A stretch of DNA of 52,840 nt from Patescibacteria group bacterium (lineage in GTDB: Bacteria; Patescibacteriota; Minisyncoccia; Minisyncoccales; RBG-13-36-15), in assembly GCA_018609195.1 (NCBI GenBank), contig JAHCSE010000013.1, forward strand, positions 1 to 52,840, read 5' to 3'. The position numbers and the translations under genes are program-made. Under the pieces are notes generated by a model. The model was not told where the DNA came from and made no database searches. It saw nothing but the letters and a program-made list of their open reading frames with translations. Each line of letters opens with the position of its first letter. The first letter of the stretch is position 1. Below are positions 16,777 to 25,400 of this stretch, piece by piece.

Positions 16777-17469
16777 TTAGCGACGACTGGCAATAATTTT
16801 TGAGTGTTTTTTTCGCCACTCTTTAATTTTTTTATGATCACCCGATAACAACACTTTAGGAACTTCCCATTTTAATCTTTTTTGAGGCTCGAAAATTTCT
16901 GGACGAGTGTACTGAGGATACTCAACAAATCCTTTCTCTTTGGAAATTCTTTCCTTTAATAATTCTGGCTTACCTAAAACTCCAGGAATCAATCTGGCTA
17001 TCGTTTCAATAACAATCATAGCTGGTAATTCCCCGCCCATTAAAACATAGTCCCCAATTGAAATTTGCTCATTAGCAATATACTTTGCTACTCTTTCATC
17101 TATTCCCTCATATCTCCCGCAAATTAAAATTAGTTGATTCAATTTCGAAAACCGATATGCCATTTTCTGATTAAATTTTCTTCCCCGGGGAGTAAATAAA
17201 ATTACTTTAGACTTCAGTCTTCTCACTTCAGATTTCTTTAAAGCAGTTACTGCCTTGAATATCGGCTCTACTTTCATTACCATTCCAATTCCACCCCCAT
17301 AAGGCCTATCATCAACTGTTTTGTGCGGGTCTTTCGTCCAATCTCTCAAGTTATGAATATTAATTTTAATTAAACTCTTCTTCAGGGCCCTCTCAATAAT
17401 TGATTCTTTTAGATAGGAATCGAAAATCTCAGGGAAAATAGTGATAATGTCAAATACCATAGAATACAA
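16777..17469 (-). CDS. trmD: tRNA (guanine-N1)-methyltransferase
   Basis: [63 protein letters not shown]. Confidence 0.95.
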   Translation of the reverse strand: MYSMVFDIITIFPEIFDSYLKESIIERALKKSLIKINIHNLRDWTKDPHKTVDDRPYGGGIGMVMKVEPIFKAVTALKKSEVRRLKSKVILFTPRGRKFNQKMAYRFSKLNQLILICGRYEGIDERVAKYIANEQISIGDYVLMGGELPAMIVIETIARLIPGVLGKPELLKERISKEKGFVEYPQYTRPEIFEPQKRLKWEVPKVLLSGDHKKIKEWRKKHSKIIASRR

Positions 17470-17475
17470 ATAAAT

Positions 17476-17510
17476 GAAAACCGTACTACCAATAATGATA
17501 GCACGGCTCT
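17476..17510 (-). terminator. khpA downstream terminator
   Basis: GAGCCGTGCTATCATTATTGGTAGTACGGTTTTC on minus strand. Confidence 0.5.
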
Positions 17511-17540
17511 CGCTTTTCTGTAAAACTCTAGAGTTGAATT

Positions 17541-17861
17541 TTACAATTTCAATTCTTCCAGTTCTTCTCCTCCAGTAGAAGCTGTTTTTCTTTCTCGAGT
17601 GACTCTTTCCCCGGCAGGTTCTTCAATCTTTAAGTTAACTCTGGCATGACTTTTCAGACCAACGATCCTGACTAAAGACCTAATGGCTTTCGCAGTAGAA
17701 CCTGCTCTGCCAATGATCTGACCCATGTCTTCAGCGTTTACTTTCAAAGAAAGCAAAACACCCATCTCATCAACCTTTCTATCAACTTTAACATCTTCTG
17801 GATTATCAACCAGGGCTTTTATCAAAAACTCGAGGAATTCCTGATCAGCAGTTTTTGCCAT
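17541..17861 (-). CDS. khpA: KH-domain RNA-binding protein KhpA-like
   Basis: [21 protein letters not shown] (KH GxxG); next to trmD. Confidence 0.85.
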   Translation of the reverse strand: MAKTADQEFLEFLIKALVDNPEDVKVDRKVDEMGVLLSLKVNAEDMGQIIGRAGSTAKAIRSLVRIVGLKSHARVNLKIEEPAGERVTRERKTASTGGEELEELKL

Positions 17862-17977
17862 AATTCTTTCTTGATTTACTGACTATTAATCATTTCTAGT
17901 AGCCCGACCTTTTCAGCCTTTCTCTCTTTCGGTGAAACAGAGAATCGGCTATTCTGAAAAAAAGCTACTATTGTCAT

Positions 17978-18005
17978 ATTTTATTCCTTTTTAAAATTCT
18001 GTCAA
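17978..18005 (-). promoter_or_regulatory. khpA promoter
   Basis: TTGACA-16 bp-TAAAAT on minus strand. Confidence 0.6.
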
Positions 18006-18238
18006 GACCAGAAGTGCTCCCGCAGCAGACGAGGAGAGAGATTCTCACCCCGAGATCGCAAAGCGATTTTTCGGGGTCACCCACTACGAGAGCGCTTCTA
18101 GCCTCCCCTCAGAGCCCACCAAAATTGATGGGTTGTGAGGGGAGGCGAATCCGAAGGATTCGCCTTATTCTTTTAAACCTATCTCTCAGCCAAAGGCTGA
18201 GTGCCCAGGATTTTGGGTTATTGGTGGCTGGTTGAGGC

Positions 18239-18493
18239 CTATTCTAGATGCTGAACCGTGAAATAAGCCTTGCCGCCGGGAAGAACGATCTTGTCCCCAG
18301 GGATAGCAACCATGGCCGTCCCCGGAGGAAGAGGGATTCCATTCACGGTAATCCCATCAGCCAGGGCTGCCATGATCGTCCCGTCTTCGGGATCAGGCAC
18401 AAAGCGGAGAATCCTCCGCCGTCGGAGACCAAAAAGAGTTCCCTCTTCAATCCCCACCTCTCCTCCGCCTAAGGCGTGGATAGCGTATTTCAT
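18239..18493 (-). CDS. Small hypothetical protein (84 aa)
   Basis: SD AAAGGAGGCAG upstream of ATG; ITVNGIPLPPGTAMVAIPGDKIVLPGGKAYFTV weakly resembles an FHA C-terminal half. Confidence 0.6.
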   Translation of the reverse strand: MKYAIHALGGGEVGIEEGTLFGLRRRRILRFVPDPEDGTIMAALADGITVNGIPLPPGTAMVAIPGDKIVLPGGKAYFTVQHLE

Positions 18494-18520
18494 CTTCTGC
18501 CTCCTTTCCTTTCTGCTACT

Positions 18521-18575
18521 CCCGCCGAAGCTTCTCTCGAATATTCAAGAGAAATTTCGGTGAGACTAATCATTT
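18521..18575 (-). repeat. Structured leader repeat, copy 1
   Basis: ctactcccgccgaagcttctctcgaatattcaagagaaatttcggtgagactaatcattt, near-copy at 19279-19345. Confidence 0.75.
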
Positions 18576-18581
18576 AAAACT

Positions 18582-18672
18582 GGGTTAGGGAGGAAGGCCA
18601 GATCTAGGCTTCCATTACGGACGATATGCTCGCCCATTACGGAAGCTTCGAATCATGAAGCCTTCCTCCCCT
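18582..18672 (-). repeat. Structured 3' element downstream of small ORF, copy 1
   Basis: Minus strand GGGAGGAAGGCTTCATGATTCGAAGC...AAGCCTAGATCTGGCCTTCCTCCCTAACCCA. Confidence 0.8.
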
Positions 18673-18700
18673 CTGTAAGAAAGATAGGTTACCGTCCGTC

Positions 18701-18916
18701 TTACAGATTTAGAAGAACCACTTTCGCGGCAAGGAATGCCGCGAAACCGGCTGCTATGATCCAACCGGCAAGAGCCGGAGGATATTTGATCGCTTCTCTC
18801 CATCCCCCGAAGGGTTCAGAGACCGCGACCATTACTGCCACGGCAACAATCGCTGCTGCCGCTGCTGCCGCTGTGACCAGAATCGTTTCCGCGATCCCGG
18901 AAAAGACCTCGAACAT
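18701..18916 (-). CDS. Small Ala-rich membrane protein (71 aa)
   Basis: Strong SD (GGAGGTG); two hydrophobic segments. Confidence 0.65.
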   Translation of the reverse strand: MFEVFSGIAETILVTAAAAAAAIVAVAVMVAVSEPFGGWREAIKYPPALAGWIIAAGFAAFLAAKVVLLNL

Positions 18917-18994
18917 AACTATTCACCTCCTGTTCATCGGTCTAAAGCAACATTCAACCTGCTTAAATCCTGTTTTTGACTGATGAAATGAGTT

Positions 18995-19087
18995 GTGTTA
19001 GGAAGGAAGGCCGTAGATCTAGGCTTTCATCGAGTCTGACACGGTCAGACTACGCGGAGGCTTCGAATCATGAAGCCTTCCTCCCTT
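18995..19087 (-). repeat. Structured 3' element downstream of small ORF, copy 2
   Basis: Minus strand GGGAGGAAGGCTTCATGATTCGAAGCCTCCG...AAGCCTAGATCTACGGCCTTCCTTCCTAACACA. Confidence 0.8.
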
Positions 19088-19110
19088 TGGGTAGAACTTT
19101 TGCATCCTAC

Positions 19111-19263
19111 CTAGAATTGTTCGGCGATGAATCCGGCGACGTACAAGGAAGCGATGAACAATACAAGAACTATCACCGCTTTCCACCAGTTCTCTCGAAC
19201 GGCTTGCCGCGTCTCGGTAACGAATCGATCCGCAGCAATCATTATTCGATCGAAAAAGTTCAT
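19111..19263 (-). CDS. Small single-TM protein (50 aa), missing from the supplied ORF track
   Basis: SD GGAGG then ATG; MNFFDRIMIAADRFVTETRQAVRENWWKAVIVLVLFIASLYVAGFIAEQF*. Confidence 0.65.
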   Translation of the reverse strand: MNFFDRIMIAADRFVTETRQAVRENWWKAVIVLVLFIASLYVAGFIAEQF

Positions 19264-19278
19264 CTGGATCCTCCTATC

Positions 19279-19345
19279 TAGTTACTCCCGCCGAAGCTTC
19301 CCTCGAGAATTTCTCGAGAGAAATTTCGGAGGGACTATCATTTCA
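19279..19345 (-). repeat. Structured leader repeat, copy 2
   Basis: Imperfect hairpin TCCC-CCGAA..CTCGAG-AATTT-CTCGAG..TTCGG-GGGA; near-copy of 18521-18575. Confidence 0.75.
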
Positions 19346-19384
19346 ATCATTGCAACCCCTATTTAATTTTCAAGGTGCTTTTTT

Positions 19385-19498
19385 ACCCCGTATCAATTTT
19401 GCTGTTGAAACTTCTCGCGACGCCCGGGGCCGAATAGGCCTTTCCGAAGGAGAGGGTATCGCCTTGACCCTTCTCACAAAATTTGGTATGGGGCCTAT
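19385..19498. repeat. Multi-branched palindromic element in the small-ORF island leader
   Basis: Approximate outer arms ccccgtatcaattttg / caaaatttggtatgggg with internal stems. Confidence 0.55.
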
Positions 19499-19505
19499 TC
19501 TCCTA

Positions 19506-19543
19506 TGAAAAATGGGCCCTCAGAGAGAGAGCCCATTTTTCAA
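19506..19543. terminator. Terminator-like hairpin in the island leader
   Basis: aaaaatgggccctcagagagagagcccattttt. Confidence 0.6.
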
Positions 19544-19771
19544 TAGATCTAGTCACTATCGATAATGACTATTTTACCCCGAAAATGATTTTTCGGGAAC
19601 TCTCTCCTTTTACCCGCCGAAGCTTTATGCGAAGGCGGGTCTGTGTTTTTTCGTTATTTATGTAAAGATCTTACCTTATTCCTTTACACCTGCATTATTG
19701 CCGCTGGCGCGGCATAATTGTTCGTTCGGTCGAAATGCAAGAGTAAACTCTTTCATTCTCCCTCACTTTCA

Positions 19772-19799
19772 ATTATAGCATACCCTTAAAATTTGTCAA
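19772..19799 (-). promoter_or_regulatory. Promoter P1 of small-ORF island
   Basis: TTGACA-16 bp-TATAAT on minus strand. Confidence 0.7.
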
Positions 19800-19847
19800 G
19801 AGCTACTACCCTATTTCTGCAAATTCCTTAATCTCCTTACTGCCCTA

Positions 19848-19876
19848 ATTATACACCTATATAAAAAATTTGTCAA
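19848..19876 (-). promoter_or_regulatory. Promoter P2 of small-ORF island
   Basis: TTGACA-17 bp-TATAAT, consensus match, within palindrome 19868-19893. Confidence 0.75.
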
Positions 19877-19920
19877 GAGCTCTTGACAAATTCTTCGTAA
19901 ATTTCGACTTTTTAGCTATA

Positions 19921-20499
19921 TTAAGAGGTTTTAGCCCCTGGTTCCTCCTTGCCTTTCGTAGCCTTGGCGGAGGAAGGCTCTGATTTCTTTTCCTCTATTT
20001 TCGGCTTCTCCTCAGACTTCTCTTCTGTTTTCTTTTCTTTAGCTTCTTTTGGCTTTTCTTCCTTTTTCTCTTCTCTCTTTGTAACTTCCTTGTCGGTTGA
20101 AGTTTTAGCTGCAGTTTTAACGGAGGGAGGTTCTTCCTTTGGTTTTTCTCCTTTTACGGGTTTCTCTTCCTTTGGTTTTTCCTCTTTTGGAGCTTCTTTA
20201 GGTAGTTCCTCTGGCTTCGGCTCTTTTTCTTTCTTTGTTTTATGTAAGGGGATTTTCGCACCTTCAATAATTTTTTCTTTAATTAATAAATTATGGACAG
20301 TATCTGAAGGTTCAGCACCAACCGATAACCAATATTTAATTCGCTCAGCCTTTAAAATTTTTTCTTTTGTTAAAGGATTGTAAAAACCCACCTGTTCTAC
20401 AAAACGGCCACCTCGTGGTGGATTTCTTTTATCAGTCACAACTATCTTGAAAGAAGGCTGATTTTTTTTCCCTACTCTTAAGAATCTTATAACTAACAT
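19921..20499 (-). CDS. rpsP: 30S ribosomal protein S16 with long K/E/P-rich C-terminal extension
   Basis: MLVIRFLRVGKKNQPSFKIVVTDKRNPPRGGRFVEQVGFYNPL. Confidence 0.93.
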   Translation of the reverse strand: MLVIRFLRVGKKNQPSFKIVVTDKRNPPRGGRFVEQVGFYNPLTKEKILKAERIKYWLSVGAEPSDTVHNLLIKEKIIEGAKIPLHKTKKEKEPKPEELPKEAPKEEKPKEEKPVKGEKPKEEPPSVKTAAKTSTDKEVTKREEKKEEKPKEAKEKKTEEKSEEKPKIEEKKSEPSSAKATKGKEEPGAKTS

Positions 20500-20500
20500 A

Positions 20501-21190
20501 TTACCATCTTTTTGTTTCTATAGCTTTTTTTGCTGCCGCTTCTTCAGCTTCCTGTTTTGAAGAACCCTCCCCTTTCGCTACCAATTCTTTTTCCAAAAAA
20601 ACGCCTATGGTAAAGTTTTTTGCATGATCTGGTCCCCATTCTTTCAAAACTTCATAGGTTGGGGTAATTCCCACTCTTTCTTGAGCTTCTTCTTGAAAAT
20701 GAGATTTGGCATCTTTGAAGAGGCCTTTTTCAATAATTTCAGGTAATTCTTTAATTAAATATTTCTTAATAAATTCTTTACATTTTGAATAACCCTGATC
20801 AAGGTAGAGAGCGCCGATTAAGGTTTCAAAGGTATCAGCTAAAATATATTGGCGCGCTTTCCCAGTTTCTTTGGCCTCCCCTCGAGAAAGCAAAAGGAAG
20901 GGATTGAAACCTAATCTTTTTGCAATCTTAGATAACATCTTGGCATTAACTAAAGCTGCCCGCCAATTGGTGAGGTCCCCCTCTGGTTTTTGAGGATACT
21001 TTTGATATAGATATTCCGTAATCACCAATTCCAAAACTGCATCTCCTAAAAATTCTAATCTTTCATTATGCCCTAGAGGAAAATCTGGATTTTCATTTAA
21101 ATAAGAGCGATGGCAAAAAGCCTGAATTAAGAAATCTCTGTTTTTAAATTTAAGATTTAATTTTGCTTCAAATTTAGAAAAGTCTTTCAT
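20501..21190 (-). CDS. rnc: Ribonuclease III
   Basis: HNERLEFLGDAVLELVITEYLY, ADTFETLIGALYLDQGY, C-terminal dsRBD. Confidence 0.95.
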   Translation of the reverse strand: MKDFSKFEAKLNLKFKNRDFLIQAFCHRSYLNENPDFPLGHNERLEFLGDAVLELVITEYLYQKYPQKPEGDLTNWRAALVNAKMLSKIAKRLGFNPFLLLSRGEAKETGKARQYILADTFETLIGALYLDQGYSKCKEFIKKYLIKELPEIIEKGLFKDAKSHFQEEAQERVGITPTYEVLKEWGPDHAKNFTIGVFLEKELVAKGEGSSKQEAEEAAAKKAIETKRW

Positions 21191-21244
21191 TATTTCTCTA
21201 TCTCTTTAATTTCGGAATTTATATATATTCTTCCTTGCCGAAAA

Positions 21245-21682
21245 TCAAGGTTCTTGAGCCGAAGGCTCAAGGTTCTTATAAACTGTCCCTAGTACCCCAT
21301 TAATAAATTTTCCGGAACTTTCACCGCCGAAAGTCTTTGCTAATTCAATGGCCTCGTTGATTGCCACTTTTGGAGGAACTTCTCCTTTTTTCCCATATAA
21401 TAATTCATAAAGTCCTATTCTTAAAACATTGCGATCGATAATGTTAATTTGTTCAATTGGCCATTCAGGTGCTGCTTTTTCAATAATTTTATCGATCTGG
21501 GATAAATTCTGAACGACTCCATTGGCAAGCTGCCAGATAAAAGTTTGATCTTCTAGCCCAGGACCGAATTCTTTAATATTCTTTTCAACGATCTTCTTGA
21601 GTAGTTCTGGTTTTTTACCCGAAAAATCCCACTCGTACAAACTTTGCATTACGATTGAACGTGATAGATGACGACTCGACAC
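21245..21682 (-). CDS. nusB: Transcription antitermination protein NusB
   Basis: [13 protein letters not shown]..., [25 protein letters not shown]. Confidence 0.93.
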   Translation of the reverse strand: MSSRHLSRSIVMQSLYEWDFSGKKPELLKKIVEKNIKEFGPGLEDQTFIWQLANGVVQNLSQIDKIIEKAAPEWPIEQINIIDRNVLRIGLYELLYGKKGEVPPKVAINEAIELAKTFGGESSGKFINGVLGTVYKNLEPSAQEP

Positions 21683-21763
21683 TCTAAATTGTAGTTTGTA
21701 TTTTGTAGCCTGTATTATGGGATAAAAAAAATTCCAAATCTACTAGCTACTAGCTACAAACTA

Positions 21764-22057
21764 TTATTTTTTTGACATTTCTTCCCAAGTTAAAGGTTTT
21801 TCTCTTTCCTCTCCTCTCTCTTCCTTTTCTTTAGCCTTCATCTCTTTTTCTCTTTTCTTTTTCTCTTTTTTGTCTAATTTTTTCAGGATATCAACTATTT
21901 CCCTACCTTTGTAATAGCCGCAATTAAAACAAACGGTATGTGGCAAAACTGGTTTCCCGCATTTTTGGCAAACAGATAAAACCGGCGACTTCAGAAAAAG
22001 ATGCATTCGCCTTTTATTCCTCCTTGACTTGGTGTGTCTTTGCTTTGGAACTGCCAT
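21764..22057 (-). CDS. rpmF: 50S ribosomal protein L32 with charged C-terminal extension
   Basis: MAVPKQRHTKSRRNKRRMH..., CQKCGKPVLPHTVCFNCGYYKGREIV. Confidence 0.93.
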   Translation of the reverse strand: MAVPKQRHTKSRRNKRRMHLFLKSPVLSVCQKCGKPVLPHTVCFNCGYYKGREIVDILKKLDKKEKKKREKEMKAKEKEERGEEREKPLTWEEMSKK

Positions 22058-22137
22058 AAATAAAAAAATGGTTACATTGTTCCATTGTTATATTGTTACA
22101 CCATTTTCCTAAAAAATCAAGATCTCAATTACATTAT

Positions 22138-22779
22138 TTAACCATTTAATAATTTAATAATTGGTTTAAAGGATTTTCTATGAATTTTACAAGGACCATA
22201 TTTTCTTAACATTCTCAGATGATATTTTGTCGGATACCCTTTGTGTCTATCAAATCCATATTGGGGATATTTTTGATGATATGTTTCCATTATTCTATCT
22301 CGATAGACTTTAGCAATGATTGAAGAAACCTGACAGGTAAAGATTTTCTCATCTGCCTTGATGACCGATTTTTGGGGAATAGATAAGTTAATCATAAAAT
22401 TACCATCAATAATTAAAAAGTCAACCTTCGATCTTTTCTTCGGTTTTCTCTCTAAATTCCTTATTGCTCTTTCCATTGATAGTTTTGTTGCCTCTAAAAT
22501 ATTTATCTTATCAATTATTTTTTCTGAAACCTTGCCTACTGCCCACTCTATTTCGGGATGATGAGTTAAAATATGGTAAATCTCTTTTCTTTTTTGAGAA
22601 TTTAATTTCTTGGAGTCTCGCACTTCCTTGAAGAGAATTTTTAGTTTTCTATTTTTAATCACGGTCGCTGCAGAAATTACCGGGCCTGCCAAAGGGCCAC
22701 GTCCTGCTTCATCTAGATAAGCTACAAATTTTCCCCTTTTTTCCATATAAACCAGTATAGCAGTTGAGACATAAAACAA
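22138..22779 (-). CDS. rnhB: Ribonuclease HII
   Basis: YLDEAGRGPLAGPVISAA, DSKKLNSQKR, RHKGYPTKYH. Confidence 0.93.
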   Translation of the reverse strand: MFYVSTAILVYMEKRGKFVAYLDEAGRGPLAGPVISAATVIKNRKLKILFKEVRDSKKLNSQKRKEIYHILTHHPEIEWAVGKVSEKIIDKINILEATKLSMERAIRNLERKPKKRSKVDFLIIDGNFMINLSIPQKSVIKADEKIFTCQVSSIIAKVYRDRIMETYHQKYPQYGFDRHKGYPTKYHLRMLRKYGPCKIHRKSFKPIIKLLNG

Positions 22780-22806
22780 AAAGAGCGCTCGGGCTGAGCG
22801 CTCTCA
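22778..22806 (-). terminator. Terminator of the GT4 gene
   Basis: AGAGCGCTCAGCCCGAGCGCTCTTTTTG on minus strand. Confidence 0.75.
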
Positions 22807-22819
22807 GAAAATTGCTTCC

Positions 22820-23848
22820 TTAGCTTCTTTCGAGTATATATTCATATACTGCTTCGTACTCGTCAACCATTCTTTCGACATCGAAGTGCTCTTGCACATA
22901 TTGCCGGCAGAATCTCCGGTCAATCAGTGGAACATTCTTAACAGCTGCTACCATTTCTTCTAAGGTATTGACCACAAACCCTGTCTGGTTATGACTGACC
23001 ACTTCCGGGGCCGCTCCCCTATTGAACACAACAACCGGCGTACCGCAAGCCATGGCCTCGATGAACTGGAGCCCAAAAGGTTCTTCCCAGTTAATAGGGG
23101 CCAAGAGGCAATCAGCTTCAGAGAACAAATCCCTCTTTTGCTGAGGATTTGCTTCACCAAAATATTGGATCAGCTCCCCATCAATTCTCGGTTCAATCTC
23201 CTCTCGGAAATACTCTGGAAAACCTTCGTTGATATTACCAGTAATTATTAACCTTCTCCCCGTTCTCTTCGCTACCTCAATCGCTATGTGAGCTCCTTTG
23301 TGAGGAGCTAGACTAGCAAGGAAAAGTAGATATCCTTGCCTTTCGCCTCTATTAAAGGGGTGGGAATCGCAGTCAATAGCGTTGTAGATAGTTCCGACAA
23401 ATTTTTCTTTTTCTGATAAAAACGCTTTGGTTGTATTACTCACAGTATTGTACCAACCCTCATACCTTACAAACAGACTTTCCATACCATCAAGGTTCTC
23501 ATGAAGAGTAGTAAGAGTCGGTTTGCCCGAGGAACCAGCCATAGCCAATCCCTCAGGAAAGGAATGGTTGTGAATGATGTCAAACTCCTCTGCTTTTTGC
23601 AAGCAATGAATTACATTGAGCATTGCCAGAATGTGCTTTTCTTTGGGGGACTTATCTGAATATATGAGGCAATGCTCACATCCCGGAATAAGTTCGGCCT
23701 TTGTCACCGAGTCTCCGCTGGCAAAAAGAGTCACTTGATGTCCCCTCCTTATCAGCGCCTCGGTAAGTAGGCTAACTATTAGTTCAGTCCCTCCATAACC
23801 TTTCGGAGGAACTGAACTATTTAACTGTGAAATTTGGGCAATTCTCAT
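22820..23848 (-). CDS. Family 4-like glycosyltransferase
   Basis: SSVPPKGYGGTELIVSLLTEALIRRGHQVTLFASGDS..., EPFGLQFIEAMACGTPVV. Confidence 0.9.
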   Translation of the reverse strand: MRIAQISQLNSSVPPKGYGGTELIVSLLTEALIRRGHQVTLFASGDSVTKAELIPGCEHCLIYSDKSPKEKHILAMLNVIHCLQKAEEFDIIHNHSFPEGLAMAGSSGKPTLTTLHENLDGMESLFVRYEGWYNTVSNTTKAFLSEKEKFVGTIYNAIDCDSHPFNRGERQGYLLFLASLAPHKGAHIAIEVAKRTGRRLIITGNINEGFPEYFREEIEPRIDGELIQYFGEANPQQKRDLFSEADCLLAPINWEEPFGLQFIEAMACGTPVVVFNRGAAPEVVSHNQTGFVVNTLEEMVAAVKNVPLIDRRFCRQYVQEHFDVERMVDEYEAVYEYILERS

Positions 23849-24000
23849 TTCCTTTTTCCTCCTTTCTGTTGTTTCTGGTTTTTCGGTCGTTGCAGCGCTT
23901 ATTCAGTTTTTAACGTACCATCCCTCCTTACTATTATTATGACGTAGGAAAATATAGCTTATTACTATTAAAATATAACACATCGTAAAAATAATGTCAA
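23846..24000 (-). promoter_or_regulatory. Promoter/5' leader duplicated in front of two genes, copy 1
   Basis: TTGACA (23995-24000)-17 bp-TATATT (23972-23977); about 150 bp nearly identical to 26391-26546. Confidence 0.85.
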
Positions 24001-24031
24001 ACCCAACTACCAATTTTCATTGGTGTGGGGT
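24001..24031. repeat. Short palindromic repeat (family B), directly upstream of a -35 box
   Basis: acccaactaccaattttcattggtgtgggg; close copy at 43479-43510. Confidence 0.75.
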
Positions 24032-24168
24032 GTAGGCCTAACCCCCGCACTTTTCTCATAAAAGGTGATGGAGGTCAAGAGTAGCGAGGGGGAAAGGTCG
24101 AAGAATTCGGCTGAACCCTTCGGCAGTGAGCTCAGAATGAATTTACTCAGTCGAAGCCTTTGAAAATT

Positions 24169-25245
24169 TTAATCTTTAAATTTAAATTTCTTTAATTCTT
24201 TAAGGAGCTTATCGAGCTCTACTGTAGCTAGACAACAAACCTTATCTGCTCCTCCATAGTAAACAAACAATATTCCATTTTTTATTATGGCGCCCTCAGG
24301 AAATACAACATTAGGAGTATCTCCTTTTTTTTCGTATTCTTTTTCAGGTTCTAGCACTGGATAAGGTAATCTGGCAATAACTCTTGAAGGGTTTTCAAGA
24401 GCAAGTAAAGCTATCCCTGCTCGATATGTTCGAGGAACTTTCTTCGTATCCACTCCGTGATAAATTAAAAGCCATCCTTCAGGAGTTTTTAAAGGTGGGG
24501 GGCCAGCACCTATTTTCCAATTCTCCCATTTTTCTTCAGGTTTCATAACAACTTTATACCTATTCCATTCTTTCAAATTGGAAGAATAAGCAATCCAGAT
24601 ACTCGGTTTCTCTGGCAATGTATTAGGAGAACAGGGTAACAAGATTTCTTTTTGTTTTGGCTCAGGTTTTCTGAGCCACTCTTGAGTCCACCGAAAAGGG
24701 CGATGGAGCATTACAAATTTTTTATTAATTTTTTCTGAAAAAAGAACGACATCTCTATTAGCTGATCCTTCTGGAGTAATAATTCCTAATCTTTTAAATT
24801 CTCGAAAAGAATAGTCTCTAACTGAAGCTAAGGCTGTATTAAATGGTTCCCCCCATTCATTAAGAAGAGGTCTGAGAGGTTTAAAAGGTACTGCATAAGT
24901 CATATAAAGTTTACCATCATCTATAAACGTTAATCTAGGATCTTCACAGGCTTCTTTCTCATAATCTTTTTCCGGTGAAAAAATCGGTAATTTGCTTACT
25001 CTTGAAAAATTGAACCCATCCTCGCTTACTGCATATCCCAATCGAGAAGTATATTTTTCATACGTGCTTACTGCATATCCTAACCGAGGAGGATATTTTT
25101 TATCTTCCCCTATTGCGCGATATAGTAGGTGAACTAATTTTCCATCATACCAAGTTGCGCAATTAAAAACGGCAGCTTTCTCCCACCAATTTTTCGGATT
25201 AGGTTCCAAAATTGGATTATTTTTATACCGTTTTAACTTCAGCAT
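24169..25245 (-). CDS. GH130-family beta-mannosyl phosphorylase/hydrolase
   Basis: NPILEPNPKNWWEKAAVFNCATWYDGKLVHLLYRA, EDPRLTFIDDGKLYMTY, YYGGADKVCCLA. Confidence 0.85.
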   Translation of the reverse strand: MLKLKRYKNNPILEPNPKNWWEKAAVFNCATWYDGKLVHLLYRAIGEDKKYPPRLGYAVSTYEKYTSRLGYAVSEDGFNFSRVSKLPIFSPEKDYEKEACEDPRLTFIDDGKLYMTYAVPFKPLRPLLNEWGEPFNTALASVRDYSFREFKRLGIITPEGSANRDVVLFSEKINKKFVMLHRPFRWTQEWLRKPEPKQKEILLPCSPNTLPEKPSIWIAYSSNLKEWNRYKVVMKPEEKWENWKIGAGPPPLKTPEGWLLIYHGVDTKKVPRTYRAGIALLALENPSRVIARLPYPVLEPEKEYEKKGDTPNVVFPEGAIIKNGILFVYYGGADKVCCLATVELDKLLKELKKFKFKD

Positions 25246-25357
25246 TTTTTTTCTTAACTGTAATTATATCTTTTCTCATTCTATAACACAAGGAGAAGCA
25301 ACAAATCTCATTTTTGTTACCTTAGGTATTTCCCTAAATAATAAAAACCAACGATAA

Positions 25358-25384
25358 CAAAAAGCGACCCAAACTGGGTCGCTT
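25358..25384 (-). terminator. Terminator of GH130 gene 2
   Basis: GAAGCGACCCAGTTTGGGTCGCTTTTTG on minus strand. Confidence 0.75.
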
Positions 25385-25400
25385 CAGTAACAGATCTGCC

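Noticed and set aside
16460-16796. Plus-strand ORFs of 87 and 90 aa
   Set aside because: They lie across tRNA-Thr and tRNA-Tyr on the opposite strand.
18615-18803. 62-aa minus-strand ORF overlapping the island
   Set aside because: Runs out of frame over the 71-aa ORF and the structured 3' element; no SD at its start.
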